Assembly (NCBI RefSeq): GCF_002210165.1
Contig: NZ_AQQP01000004.1
Span: forward strand, 1-64,000
Length of the DNA: 64,000 nt
Direction: 5' to 3'
Origin: Phaeobacter sp. 22II1-1F12B
GTDB taxonomy: Bacteria; Pseudomonadota; Alphaproteobacteria; Rhodobacterales; Rhodobacteraceae
The notes under the pieces: generated by a model
The model's input: the letters and a program-made list of their open reading frames with translations, nothing else
What the model was told of the DNA's origin: nothing
The model's database searches: none
Shown here: positions 43,106-51,814 of the stretch, in pieces
How the letters are laid out: every line of letters starts with the position of its first letter
How positions within the stretch are numbered: position 1 is the stretch's first letter
Translations under genes and position numbers: made by a program

Positions 43106-44404
43106 ATGCCGTTTGAGACTGGTGCCGGTGCACCCAAGAGAGTAGCCGTAATCGGCGCAGGGATTTCCGGGATGGGCGCCGCCTATGAGCTGGCCAATTC
43201 CCATGCGGTCACCCTGTTCGAGGCCGAGCCGCGGCTGGGTGGACATGCCCGGACGGTGATGGCCGGGCGCAATGGCGATCAGCCGGTCGATACCGGGTTC
43301 ATCGTTTTCAACAAGGTCAATTATCCGCGCCTCGTTTCCCTGTTCGAAGAGCTGGACGTGCCGATCACCGAAAGCAATATGAGCTTTGGGGTGTCGATCA
43401 ACGACGGCGCGCTGGAATATGCGCTGACCACGCTTGATACGCTTTACGCGCAGCGCCGCAATTTCCTGAAACCGGCCTTTCAGCGCATGGTGCGCGATAT
43501 CGTCCGGTTCAACAGCGTTGCACTTGAAGTGTCCGAAGATCGCAGCCTGAGCGCGGGTGACCTGCTTGACGTGCTCAAGATGGGGCCGTGGTTCCGTTCC
43601 TATTATCTTGAGCCGTTTTCGGGCGCGATCTGGTCGACGCCCAAGGACAAAATCCTTGATTTCCCGGCCTGGGCGATGATGCGGTTTTTCGACAACCACA
43701 ACCTGCTGAGCGCTTCTGGCCAGCATCAGTGGTACACGGTGCGGGGCGGTTCGGTCGCCTACGTGTCGCGGCTTGAGGAGGGTATGCGACGCCGGGGAGT
43801 CGATCTTCGGCCGGGCACGCCGGTTCAGTCCGTGCGCCGGCATCCCACCGGAGTCGAGATCAAAGCTTGGGGAGGCGAATGGGAAGCCTTTGACGAGGTG
43901 ATTTTCGCGACCCATTCAGACGACAGTCTGCGCCTGCTTTCCGATCCGACCCAACAGGAAGCCGCGATCCTTGGTGCGGTGGCCTATCAGCCGAACGAGA
44001 TCACCCTGCACGCGGATGAAAGCGTCATGCCGAAACGGCGCAAGGTCTGGTCAAGCTGGAACTACAGCGAAAGCGCGCGCTGCCCATCGGACAACATCGA
44101 CCTGACCTATTGGATGAATTCGCTTCAGCCGATCCCGAAAGACGATCCGCATTTCGTGACGCTGAACACCCGGCGTCCGATCCGCGAAGACCTGATTTAT
44201 GACACCGTTATCCTGCGCCACCCGGTTTACGATGCCGCCGCGCTTGAGGCGCAGGCGGCGCTGAAGACGGTGAACGGGACGAACAACACATGGTTCTGCG
44301 GGGCCTGGGTCAAGAACGGGTTCCACGAGGACGGATTGTCGAGCGCGATGGACGTGGTTGCGGGCATGACCCGGATCAACGCCATGCGCATTGCGGCGGA
44401 ATAG
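43106..44404 (+). CDS. FAD-dependent amine-oxidase-like fatty-acid-modifying enzyme
   Basis: This 432-residue flavoprotein has an N-terminal dinucleotide-binding motif (VAVIGAGISGMGAAYELAN...TLFEAEPRLGGHARTV) and the C-terminal FAD segment FCGAWVKNGFHEDGLSSAMDV. It is the type found next to DUF1365 and cyclopropane-fatty-acid synthase-like enzymes. The R. sphaeroides homologue beside rpoE (RSP_1091, from memory) belongs to the RpoE regulon and has been linked to a desaturation step in furan fatty acid formation. Start at 43106 with GGAG 11 nt upstream. It is the first gene of a four-gene operon. Confidence 0.88.
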   Translation: MPFETGAGAPKRVAVIGAGISGMGAAYELANSHAVTLFEAEPRLGGHARTVMAGRNGDQPVDTGFIVFNKVNYPRLVSLFEELDVPITESNMSFGVSINDGALEYALTTLDTLYAQRRNFLKPAFQRMVRDIVRFNSVALEVSEDRSLSAGDLLDVLKMGPWFRSYYLEPFSGAIWSTPKDKILDFPAWAMMRFFDNHNLLSASGQHQWYTVRGGSVAYVSRLEEGMRRRGVDLRPGTPVQSVRRHPTGVEIKAWGGEWEAFDEVIFATHSDDSLRLLSDPTQQEAAILGAVAYQPNEITLHADESVMPKRRKVWSSWNYSESARCPSDNIDLTYWMNSLQPIPKDDPHFVTLNTRRPIREDLIYDTVILRHPVYDAAALEAQAALKTVNGTNNTWFCGAWVKNGFHEDGLSSAMDVVAGMTRINAMRIAAE

Positions 44405-44416
44405 GAGCGTTCCCGC

Positions 44417-45184
44417 GTGACTGGCAGGGTCGAACATATCGAAGGCCATACCTGGCATGGCCGCAAGGGCGCGATTGAAAACGGGTTCCGTTACGCGATC
44501 GACTACCTCTTGCTGGATGCCGAGGCCGAGGTTTCGGGGCCGGGCCTGTTTTCGCGCAACGGACGCAACCTGCTGACGCTGAAAGACAGCGACCATGGCG
44601 GCGCGCCCGGTAAAGGCTCTGGCGCGAAATGGGTGCGCGAGGTCCTGGCGGAATTCCAACTGCCTCAGCCGAAACGCATCCTGCTTTTGGCGCAGCCGCG
44701 CAGCCTTGGCTACGTGTTCAACCCGGTGAGCTTCTGGCTGTGCCATGACGAAAACGACGCGCTGAACATCGTCATTGCCGAAGTGACGAATACCTATGGT
44801 GACCGGCATTCCTATATCTGCCACAAGCCTGATCTGTCGCCCATCGTTCATGGCGACACGCTTGAGGCGCAGAAGGCGATGCATGTGTCGCCTTTTCAGC
44901 CGGTCGAGGGTGGCTACAAGTTCCAGTTCGATATACGGCCCGAGCGGATCGGCATCCGTATCGACTATGCGCGCGACGGTGGCGATGGCGGGGTGATCGC
45001 GACGCTGACCGGCACGCGGCAGCCGCTTGGCAACATGTCGATTCTGCGCATGATGCTCCGCCGACCGCTGGGCGCGCGGCGGGTCATGGGATTGATCCAC
45101 TGGCAGGCGCTGAAGCTATGGTGGAAGGGCGCGAACTTCCGTGCCCGGCCGGAGGCGCCGACGCGGGAAGCCTCGCGCGGATGA
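44417..45184 (+). CDS. DUF1365 protein, putative fatty-acid oxygenation enzyme
   Basis: This 255-residue protein has the DUF1365 hallmarks RYAIDYLLLDAE, LLAQPRSLGYVFNPVSFWLCHDE, VIAEVTNTYGDRHSY and MHVSPFQPVEGGYKF. Start is a GTG at 44417 with GGAG 10 nt upstream, 12 nt after the flavoenzyme gene. In R. sphaeroides the homologue (RSP_1090, from memory) is RpoE-dependent and implicated in the oxygen insertion that forms furan fatty acids. Its stop overlaps the MFS start (ATGA). Confidence 0.87.
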   Translation: MTGRVEHIEGHTWHGRKGAIENGFRYAIDYLLLDAEAEVSGPGLFSRNGRNLLTLKDSDHGGAPGKGSGAKWVREVLAEFQLPQPKRILLLAQPRSLGYVFNPVSFWLCHDENDALNIVIAEVTNTYGDRHSYICHKPDLSPIVHGDTLEAQKAMHVSPFQPVEGGYKFQFDIRPERIGIRIDYARDGGDGGVIATLTGTRQPLGNMSILRMMLRRPLGARRVMGLIHWQALKLWWKGANFRARPEAPTREASRG

Positions 45185-46410
45185 CGCATACGAGGCATCG
45201 GCTCTGGGCCTATGCGATCTTTGCGGCCCTTCTGTCGGCGGCGGGACTGCCGATCTATATCCATGCGCCCAAGTTCTATGTGGATGCCTATGGAGTCAGC
45301 CTGACGAGCCTTGGCGGAATCCTGTTTCTCTTGCGGATGCTGGACGTGGTGCAGGACCCGGTGCTTGGCCAGCTGGCCGGATGGCTGCGGCGTTGGCGCG
45401 CGCTGTCGGTTGCCTTGGCCGTCGCTGTTCTGGCGCTGGCGATGTGGGGGCTTTTCGCGGTCGAGCCGCTATTTGCGCCGCTGATCTGGTTTGCGGTCAT
45501 GCTGGCGCTGGTATTTTCGGCCTTTAGCTATCTGACCATCGTTTTCTATGCGCAGGGCGTGACCAAGGCCGGATCGCTTGGCACGCATGGGCATCTGCAG
45601 ACCGCGCGCTGGCGCGAGACCGGCGCCTTGCTTGGGGTCTGCGTTGCGGCGGTGGCGCCGGTGATGCTCGGCTACTGGATGGACGCGCCCTTTACCGATT
45701 TTGCGCTGGGATTCGCCGTGCTGGCGCTGGTCGCCGCGCTGGCGATGCGGCCGGAATGGGAGAGCGGGGCGGTGAGCCTGCCGGTGGGTTTTGGCCCGGT
45801 GATGGGGGACGCACTGGCGCGACGTTTGCTGGTCGTGGCCTTTCTGAATGCCGCACCGGTGGCGGTCACCTCGACCCTGTTCCTGTTCTATGTCGAAAGC
45901 CGTCTTGGGGCGGCGGACGCAGCCGGGCCGCTTTTGGTGCTGTTTTTCCTTGCGGCGGCGGTTTCGGCCCCGGTCTGGGGGCGTCTGGCCGAGCGTCATG
46001 GGGAAAAGCGCGTTCTTCTTTCCGCCATGGCGCTGGCGGTGCTGGCATTTGCCTGCGTCCTGCCGCTGGGCACCGAGGATATTTTGGGTTTTGGCGTCAT
46101 CTGCGTTGTCACCGGTTTTACACTTGGCGCGGATATGACGCTTTTGCCGGCACTGTTTGCGCGGCGCATGGCGCGGGTCGCGCCCTCGGCAAGCGAGGGG
46201 TTCGGGCTCTGGTCCTTTATGACCAAGTTCACGCTGGCCTTTGCTGCCGTATCGCTGTTGCCGGTGCTGGAGGACAGCGGCTTTCGTCCCGGTGCGGCGA
46301 ATGGCGAAGAGGTGCTCTGGCTTCTGACCCTTGCCTATGCGGCTGTCCCCTGCGCTTTGAAACTGGTGGCGATGCTTCTGCTATCGCGCCTTGATCTGAG
46401 CCGGGTGTGA
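45181..46410 (+). CDS. MFS transporter (GPH-like) in RpoE operon
   Basis: This 409-residue inner-membrane protein has about 12 hydrophobic segments; LRMLDVVQDPVLGQLAGWLRRW corresponds to the sugar:cation symporter-like signature between helices 2 and 3. The substrate is unknown. The ATG at 45181 overlaps the DUF1365 stop, so translation is coupled. An ORF extension to 45118 runs back into DUF1365. A gene of this type occupies the same position in the R. sphaeroides RpoE regulon. Confidence 0.88.
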   Translation: MTHTRHRLWAYAIFAALLSAAGLPIYIHAPKFYVDAYGVSLTSLGGILFLLRMLDVVQDPVLGQLAGWLRRWRALSVALAVAVLALAMWGLFAVEPLFAPLIWFAVMLALVFSAFSYLTIVFYAQGVTKAGSLGTHGHLQTARWRETGALLGVCVAAVAPVMLGYWMDAPFTDFALGFAVLALVAALAMRPEWESGAVSLPVGFGPVMGDALARRLLVVAFLNAAPVAVTSTLFLFYVESRLGAADAAGPLLVLFFLAAAVSAPVWGRLAERHGEKRVLLSAMALAVLAFACVLPLGTEDILGFGVICVVTGFTLGADMTLLPALFARRMARVAPSASEGFGLWSFMTKFTLAFAAVSLLPVLEDSGFRPGAANGEEVLWLLTLAYAAVPCALKLVAMLLLSRLDLSRV

Positions 46411-46480
46411 AATACCTGAATGAAGGGCGCGGGCATTGCTGCTGCCGCGTCTTAACCCGAGGCAAACCAAGGTGGGAACG

Positions 46481-47212
46481 ATGAAAGACTGGCAAGGCAA
46501 ACGGTACTGGTTGATCGGGGCAAGCGAAGGGCTGGGGCGGGCACTCGCGCATCAGCTGAGCCGCGTCGGGGTGTCACTGGTGCTGTCGGCACGTTCGGCC
46601 GACAGGCTAGAAGCGCTGGCCGAGGAACTGCCGGGCCGGGCCGAGATCCAGACCATCGACGTGACCGACATGGACAGCGTCACCGCCGCTGTCGATGCCG
46701 TGGGCGACGTCGATGGGGTGGTGTTCCTTGCCGGGGCCTATTGGCCGATGAAGGCGAAGGACTGGGATGCCGGTAAGGGCGTCACCATGGCCGACGTGAA
46801 TTTCACCGGGTTGATGCGGGTGATGGGCGCGGTTGTGCCGGGCATGCTGGCGCGGGATGCGGGCCATATCGTCATCACCGGATCGCTGTCGGGCTATCGC
46901 GGCCTGCCCGGGTCGATCGGGTATTCGGCGTCCAAGGCCGGGGTGATGTCGCTGGCTGAATGCATGCATGCGGATCTGCGGCGCACGAATGTCGAGGTCC
47001 AGCTGGTCAACCCCGGTTTCATCAAGACCCGGCTGACCGACAAGAACGATTTCCACATGCCCTCGTTGATGGAACCGGAAGATGCGGCACGGGCCATGTT
47101 CGAGCATATGAACTCGGATGGGTTCAAGAAGGGATTTCCCAAGGGGATATCCTCGGTTCTGCGGCTGGCGCAGTTCCTGCCGGACGGGATTTATTACCGG
47201 CTGTTTTCCTGA
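46481..47212 (+). CDS. Short-chain dehydrogenase/reductase in RpoE operon
   Basis: This 243-residue NAD(P)-dependent SDR has the nucleotide motif WLIGASEGLGRALA, the catalytic serine in ITGSLSGYRG and YSASK with the catalytic Y and K, followed by NPGFIKTRLTD. The substrate is unknown; a lipid-derived aldehyde or keto compound would fit the context. Start at 46481 with GGTGGG upstream. It ends the operon; a dispersed intergenic repeat follows. Confidence 0.92.
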   Translation: MKDWQGKRYWLIGASEGLGRALAHQLSRVGVSLVLSARSADRLEALAEELPGRAEIQTIDVTDMDSVTAAVDAVGDVDGVVFLAGAYWPMKAKDWDAGKGVTMADVNFTGLMRVMGAVVPGMLARDAGHIVITGSLSGYRGLPGSIGYSASKAGVMSLAECMHADLRRTNVEVQLVNPGFIKTRLTDKNDFHMPSLMEPEDAARAMFEHMNSDGFKKGFPKGISSVLRLAQFLPDGIYYRLFS

Positions 47213-47260
47213 GCGCCGCGCGCGATTTCGTCCCGGCGGTGACTTTGGAGAGGTTGGGGT

Positions 47261-47299
47261 GCCTCCGGCGGGAGTATTTTGGGCAAGAGGAAAAGGCGG
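47261..47299 (+). repeat. Dispersed intergenic repeat (GGAGTATTTT type)
   Basis: GCCTCCGGCGGGAGTATTTT followed by GGGCAAGAGGAAAAGGC, in the 173-bp convergent gap between the SDR and glutathione transferase genes. Same core as 19858-19926, 20015-20081 and 58061-58098. The rest of the gap shows no gene. Confidence 0.7.
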
Positions 47300-47385
47300 C
47301 CTGAAGCGGGCGCGGTGATGATTTTTTCTCGCCGGGATTTGGGTGAGGGGCGGTGCCGCGTCGCGGGACGCAGACTGCCGGGACG

Positions 47386-48000
47386 TCAGAGCATGCCGAG
47401 CTGACGGGCGTGCTGGACGCTGTCGCGGGTTTCCATCATCGACATGAAACGCGTGAGCGCGGGGAATTGGGCGAGATCGACGCCGTCCTTGGGGAACCAA
47501 GAGGCGGCGGTGAAGAGATAGGGATCGGCAAGGCTGAACCTGTCGCCGAGGACGAAGGGTCCGGTCAGGTAGTGGGTCTCGATCAGGTCGGCGCAGGCGG
47601 TCATGTTTTCCTGCACCTTCTCGGCCATGTCCTTGAAAGAAGCGGGTTTGGTGGCCCAGCGGGGGCCGCGCATCTTGTGGGCATGGGCCACGTGCACGGT
47701 CGAGGCGATGTAATACATCAGCTCGCGCATGCGGGCGGCCTGAAAGGGATCGCCGGGGATCAGCTCGGCACGGGGGTGCAGCGCCGCGATATAGTCGAGG
47801 ATGGCGCCGGTTTCGGTAAGGACGCCCCGGCTTGTGACCAGTGCCGGGACCCGGCCTTTCGGGTTGATGGCGTGGAAGGCGGGCTTGGTCTGGGCTGCAT
47901 TCGGGAAATCCACCTCGACCGGTTCGAAATCGATGCCTGCGTCGAACAGGGCGATGGCGACGGCGATGGCGATGGTTCCCTTGGCGTAATGCAGCTGCAT
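47386..48000 (-). CDS. Glutathione S-transferase
   Basis: This 204-residue protein has the thioredoxin-like N-terminal domain with the glutathione-binding region ALVTSRGVLTETGAILDYIAALHP and an all-helical C-terminal domain with the folding motif GDRFSLADPYLFTAASW. It conjugates or reduces electrophiles with glutathione in the cytosol; the substrate is unknown. Start at 48000 with AGAGGA upstream. It lies 31 nt after a histidine phosphatase gene, probably in one operon. Confidence 0.93.
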   Translation of the reverse strand: MQLHYAKGTIAIAVAIALFDAGIDFEPVEVDFPNAAQTKPAFHAINPKGRVPALVTSRGVLTETGAILDYIAALHPRAELIPGDPFQAARMRELMYYIASTVHVAHAHKMRGPRWATKPASFKDMAEKVQENMTACADLIETHYLTGPFVLGDRFSLADPYLFTAASWFPKDGVDLAQFPALTRFMSMMETRDSVQHARQLGML

Positions 48001-48031
48001 GGGCGTCCTCTGGTCGTTACATACGGGGTCG

Positions 48032-48685
48032 TTACATATGGGTCTGGGCGAAATGTCTCTTTGGGTGGTCGAGATGGGGCACCGCGTTGAACAGCACCGG
48101 GCTGAGCTGGTCCCCGATTGGATGCAGACGATGCATCGACGTGTTCATGATCGCAAGGGCCATTCTTGCCATCGCCGGAATGTCGAGCCCCATCATCAGC
48201 CGCATGACCATCGCGATCAGCCCACCGGAGGTGACCACCAGCGCCGGTCCGTCGCCCTTGCCGATCTCTTCGATTGCCGAGCGGACGCGGGTTTCGAAAT
48301 CGGCAAAGGTTTCGGGCGGATCGGTGATTTCGCCGTTCTGCCAAGCGGTGAAGACGCGGGGCATGTGCTGGGCAAAGCCTTCGCGTTCGGCTGGCGGGGC
48401 GATGCCGTGCTGTTCCTCAAGGAGTCGCGACAGGGTGAAATATTCCAGCTCGTTCAGGCGTGGGTCCTGCGTGATGTTGTCGCCCAGCCCCATCGAGGCG
48501 GCGGTTTCGCGGTGCCGGACCAGTGAGCCGCAATAGAGCCTTGGGTGGAACTGGTCGGAATCGCGCAGATGCTCGCCAAGCCATGCGGCCTGCTGGTGGC
48601 CAAGCGGGCTGAGCCGGTCATAGGAGATTTCGTCGCGGGCCTCGGTATTGGCCTGGCCGTGACGGACAAGGGTAATGTGGGACAT
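48032..48685 (-). CDS. Histidine phosphatase superfamily protein
   Basis: This 217-residue protein of the phosphoglycerate mutase/phosphatase branch has the catalytic RHG motif in ITLVRHGQANTEARDE, CGSLVRHRETAASM and GLIAMVMRLMMGL. The second catalytic histidine of the family is normally in a SHGG-type motif; here that position reads VVTSGGLIA, so it may be altered. The substrate is unknown. Start at 48685 (MSHITLVRHG); the ORF extension to 48874 runs through the divergent promoter region. Confidence 0.85.
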   Translation of the reverse strand: MSHITLVRHGQANTEARDEISYDRLSPLGHQQAAWLGEHLRDSDQFHPRLYCGSLVRHRETAASMGLGDNITQDPRLNELEYFTLSRLLEEQHGIAPPAEREGFAQHMPRVFTAWQNGEITDPPETFADFETRVRSAIEEIGKGDGPALVVTSGGLIAMVMRLMMGLDIPAMARMALAIMNTSMHRLHPIGDQLSPVLFNAVPHLDHPKRHFAQTHM

Positions 48686-48913
48686 GATATTGAGCCTGTA
48701 TCTTACCGCTTTGTCATAGGCCCATGTTGACGGGGTGGAAAGACTTGGCCGTGTATTGGGGTGCAGGTTTCGTCGGGTTTGTCGCGTTTGCACCAAGAAA
48801 CCGGTGTTCCGATGGGAAACAGAGGACGCAAAACGAGAGACCAATGTCGGGATTGATCCTCTGTGCGGGGGCATTCCATGCTCTATACTCGGCAGAATAC
48901 GGAGGTAGCAGTC

Positions 48914-51676
48914 ATGTCAGACAAGGTGCGGTTCACGCTGGACGGTCAGGAGATCGAGGCCGAGCAGGGTCTGACGATCTGGGAAATCGCCAATGGGCGC
49001 GGCCTTGTGATACCGCATCTCTGCCACAAGCCGGCGCCGGGCTATCGCCCCGATGGCAACTGCCGCGCCTGCATGGTCGAGATCGAGGGCGAGCGTACGC
49101 TTGCGGCGTCCTGCATCCGCGAGCCTTCAGAGGGTATGGTTGTCACCACCGATTCCGCCCGCGCGGCCAGTGCGCGCAAGATGGTGGTGGAGATGCTGGT
49201 GGCCGACCAGCCAAAGCGCGAGGTGGCGCATGACCGTTCGGCGCATCTCTGGGATATGGCCGAGGCGAATGGTGTTTCCGAGAGCCGCTTTCCCAAGCTG
49301 GAGAAAGAGCGCATTCCGTTGCTCGATGACAGCCATGTGGCGATGCGGGTCAACCTTGATGCCTGCATCCAGTGCGGGCTTTGCGTGCGGGCCTGCCGCG
49401 AGGTTCAGGTCAACGACGTGATCGGCATGTCAGGCCGCGGCCACGACGCCTTTCCGACTTTCGATATGGCTGACCCGATGGGGGCCTCGACCTGCGTGGC
49501 CTGCGGCGAATGCGTGCAGGCCTGCCCGACTGGTGCGCTGATGGAAGCCACCGTGCTGGACGCGGATCAGCAGGGCGACAGTGCCGATTACGACAGTGAG
49601 GTCGCCAGCGTCTGCCCGTTCTGCGGGGTCGGCTGCCAGGTCTCGCTCAAGGTCAAGGATGGCCGGGTCAAATATGTCGACGGGATCGACGGGCCCGCCA
49701 ACGAGGGGCGGCTTTGCGTCAAGGGGCGGTTCGGTTTCGACTATATCCACCATGACCACCGCCTGACCAAACCATTGATCCGGCGCGAGGACGCGCCCGC
49801 CAAGGGGCTGAATGTCGATCCGGCGAACTGGCAGACCCATTTCCGCGAGGCAAGCTGGGACGAGGCGCTGGATGTCGCCGCCAATGGGTTGCGCGGTCGC
49901 GGGCGCGAAGTGGCAGGGTTCGGCAGTGCCAAATGCACCAACGAGGAAGCCTACCTGTTCCAGAAAATCATCCGTCAGGGGTTCGGCCATAACAATGTCG
50001 ATCACTGCACCCGGCTGTGTCATGCCTCTTCGGTTGCGGCGCTGATGGAGAACGTTGGCAGCGGGGCCGTGACAGCCACCTTCAACGAGATCGAGAATGC
50101 CGATGTGGCCATCGTGATCGGGGCCAACCCGATCGAAAACCACCCGGTCGCGGCGACCTATTTCAAGCAGTTCACCAAGCGCGGCGGCAAGCTGATCGTG
50201 ATGGACCCGCGCGGGCAGGCGCTCAAGCGGTTTGCCTCACATATGCTGCAGTTCCGGCCCGGGGCGGATGTGTCGATGCTGAACGCGATCATGCATGTGA
50301 TCGTCGAAGAGGGGCTGTACGACCGCCAGTATATCGAGGCCTATACCGAGAACTGGGAGGCCGAAAAGGACCACCTGAGCGGGTTCACCCCCGAAAAGAT
50401 GAGCGAGATCTGCGGGATCGAACCTGAGGTTCTGCGCGATGTGGCGCGGACTTTCGCGGGGGCACGGGCCGGCATGATTTTCTGGGGCATGGGGGTCAGC
50501 CAGCATATTCATGGCACTGACAACTCCCGCTGCCTGATCTCGCTAGCGCTGATGACCGGGCAGGTCGGGCGCCCCGGTACCGGGTTGCACCCGCTGCGAG
50601 GACAGAACAACGTGCAGGGTGCCTCGGATGCGGGAATGATCCCGATGTTCATGCCCGATTACAAGGACGTGACCGACGATGGCGTGCGCAGCGCCTTTAC
50701 CGAAGTCTGGGGCACCGGCGACTTTTCCAATGAAAAGGGCCTGACCGTGACCGAGATCATGGATGCGGTGCATGCGGGCGACATCAATGCGATGTATATT
50801 CTTGGTGAAAACCCGGCCATGTCCGACCCGGATGTGGACCATGCCCGCGCCGCGCTGGCCAAGCTCGACCACCTCGTGGTGCAGGATATCTTTATCACCG
50901 AAACTGCGAACTATGCGGACGTGATCCTGCCCGCCAGCGCATTTGCCGAAAAGACCGGCACCGTGACCAATACCAACCGGCAGGTGCAGATGGGCCGCGC
51001 CGCCGTCTCCCCGCCCGGCGAGGCGCGCGAGGACTGGTGGATCGAAGTCGAACTGGCGAAACGTCTTGGTCTGGGCTGGACCTATACCAGCCCCGCCGAG
51101 GTCTTTGCCGAGATGAAGCTGAACATGGAAAGCCTCGACAATATCACCTGGGAGCGGCTCGAGCGCGAAAACGCGGTGACCTACCCGTCGCTCTCGCCCG
51201 AGGATCCGGGGCAGGCGATCGTCTTTGGCGATGGGTTCCCCCGTGCCGGTCGCCGGGCAAAGTTCACCCCCGCCAATGTGATCGCCCCCGATGAGGCGCC
51301 GGATGCGGAATACCCGATGATCCTGACGACGGGGCGGCAGTTGGAACATTGGCATACCGGGTCGATGACCCGTCGTGCTTCGGTTCTGGACGCGGTCGAA
51401 CCCGAAGCGAACTGTTCCCTGCACCCGAAAACCCTGCGCCGTCTCGGCGTCGCGCCGGGGGGTATGCTGCGTCTGACAACGCGGCGCGGCAGTATCGAGG
51501 TTATGGCCCGCGCCGACCGCGCGGTATCGGAGGACATGGTGTTTCTGCCCTTCGCCTATGTCGAAGCGGCGGCGAATATCCTGACCAACCCGGCCATCGA
51601 CCCTTACGGCAAGATCCCCGAGTTCAAGTTCTCGGCGGTCAAGGTCGAACCGGCAGAGGCGATGGCGGCGGAGTAA
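48914..51676 (+). CDS. Formate dehydrogenase alpha subunit (Mo/W-bisMGD)
   Basis: This 920-residue oxidoreductase converts formate to CO2. The N-terminus is a 2Fe-2S ferredoxin-like domain (CHKPAPGYRPDGNCRACMVEIEGE). Two 4Fe-4S clusters follow (CIQCGLCVRACREVQ, CVACGECVQACPTGA), then the catalytic-domain 4Fe-4S motif CPFCGVGCQVS. The active site uses cysteine (C369 in CTRLCHASS), not selenocysteine. The C-terminus is the MGD-binding TTGRQLEHWHTGSMTR. Start at 48914 with GGAGG 8 nt upstream. No beta/gamma (NADH-reacting) subunits or fdhD are nearby, so its electron partner is encoded elsewhere. Confidence 0.95.
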   Translation: MSDKVRFTLDGQEIEAEQGLTIWEIANGRGLVIPHLCHKPAPGYRPDGNCRACMVEIEGERTLAASCIREPSEGMVVTTDSARAASARKMVVEMLVADQPKREVAHDRSAHLWDMAEANGVSESRFPKLEKERIPLLDDSHVAMRVNLDACIQCGLCVRACREVQVNDVIGMSGRGHDAFPTFDMADPMGASTCVACGECVQACPTGALMEATVLDADQQGDSADYDSEVASVCPFCGVGCQVSLKVKDGRVKYVDGIDGPANEGRLCVKGRFGFDYIHHDHRLTKPLIRREDAPAKGLNVDPANWQTHFREASWDEALDVAANGLRGRGREVAGFGSAKCTNEEAYLFQKIIRQGFGHNNVDHCTRLCHASSVAALMENVGSGAVTATFNEIENADVAIVIGANPIENHPVAATYFKQFTKRGGKLIVMDPRGQALKRFASHMLQFRPGADVSMLNAIMHVIVEEGLYDRQYIEAYTENWEAEKDHLSGFTPEKMSEICGIEPEVLRDVARTFAGARAGMIFWGMGVSQHIHGTDNSRCLISLALMTGQVGRPGTGLHPLRGQNNVQGASDAGMIPMFMPDYKDVTDDGVRSAFTEVWGTGDFSNEKGLTVTEIMDAVHAGDINAMYILGENPAMSDPDVDHARAALAKLDHLVVQDIFITETANYADVILPASAFAEKTGTVTNTNRQVQMGRAAVSPPGEAREDWWIEVELAKRLGLGWTYTSPAEVFAEMKLNMESLDNITWERLERENAVTYPSLSPEDPGQAIVFGDGFPRAGRRAKFTPANVIAPDEAPDAEYPMILTTGRQLEHWHTGSMTRRASVLDAVEPEANCSLHPKTLRRLGVAPGGMLRLTTRRGSIEVMARADRAVSEDMVFLPFAYVEAAANILTNPAIDPYGKIPEFKFSAVKVEPAEAMAAE

Positions 51677-51721
51677 GCGCCGCCGCTTCGATCCGCTCTC
51701 AAACCCTGCACGCCGGATCGG

Positions 51722-51747
51722 CACGGCAGCAATCCTTTGCTGCCGTG
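51722..51747 (+). terminator. Strong hairpin after the formate dehydrogenase gene
   Basis: CACGGCAGCAA-TCCT-TTGCTGCCGTG is a perfect 11-bp stem with a tetraloop, 46 nt after the stop. It is followed by GGGG rather than T residues, so it may protect the 3' end rather than terminate. Confidence 0.55.
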
Positions 51748-51814
51748 GGGCCGCGCAGTCGACAGATGCGCATTTCCGCCCTATCAGGGTTGGGCGCATC
51801 CCAAAGGAGTTCCC

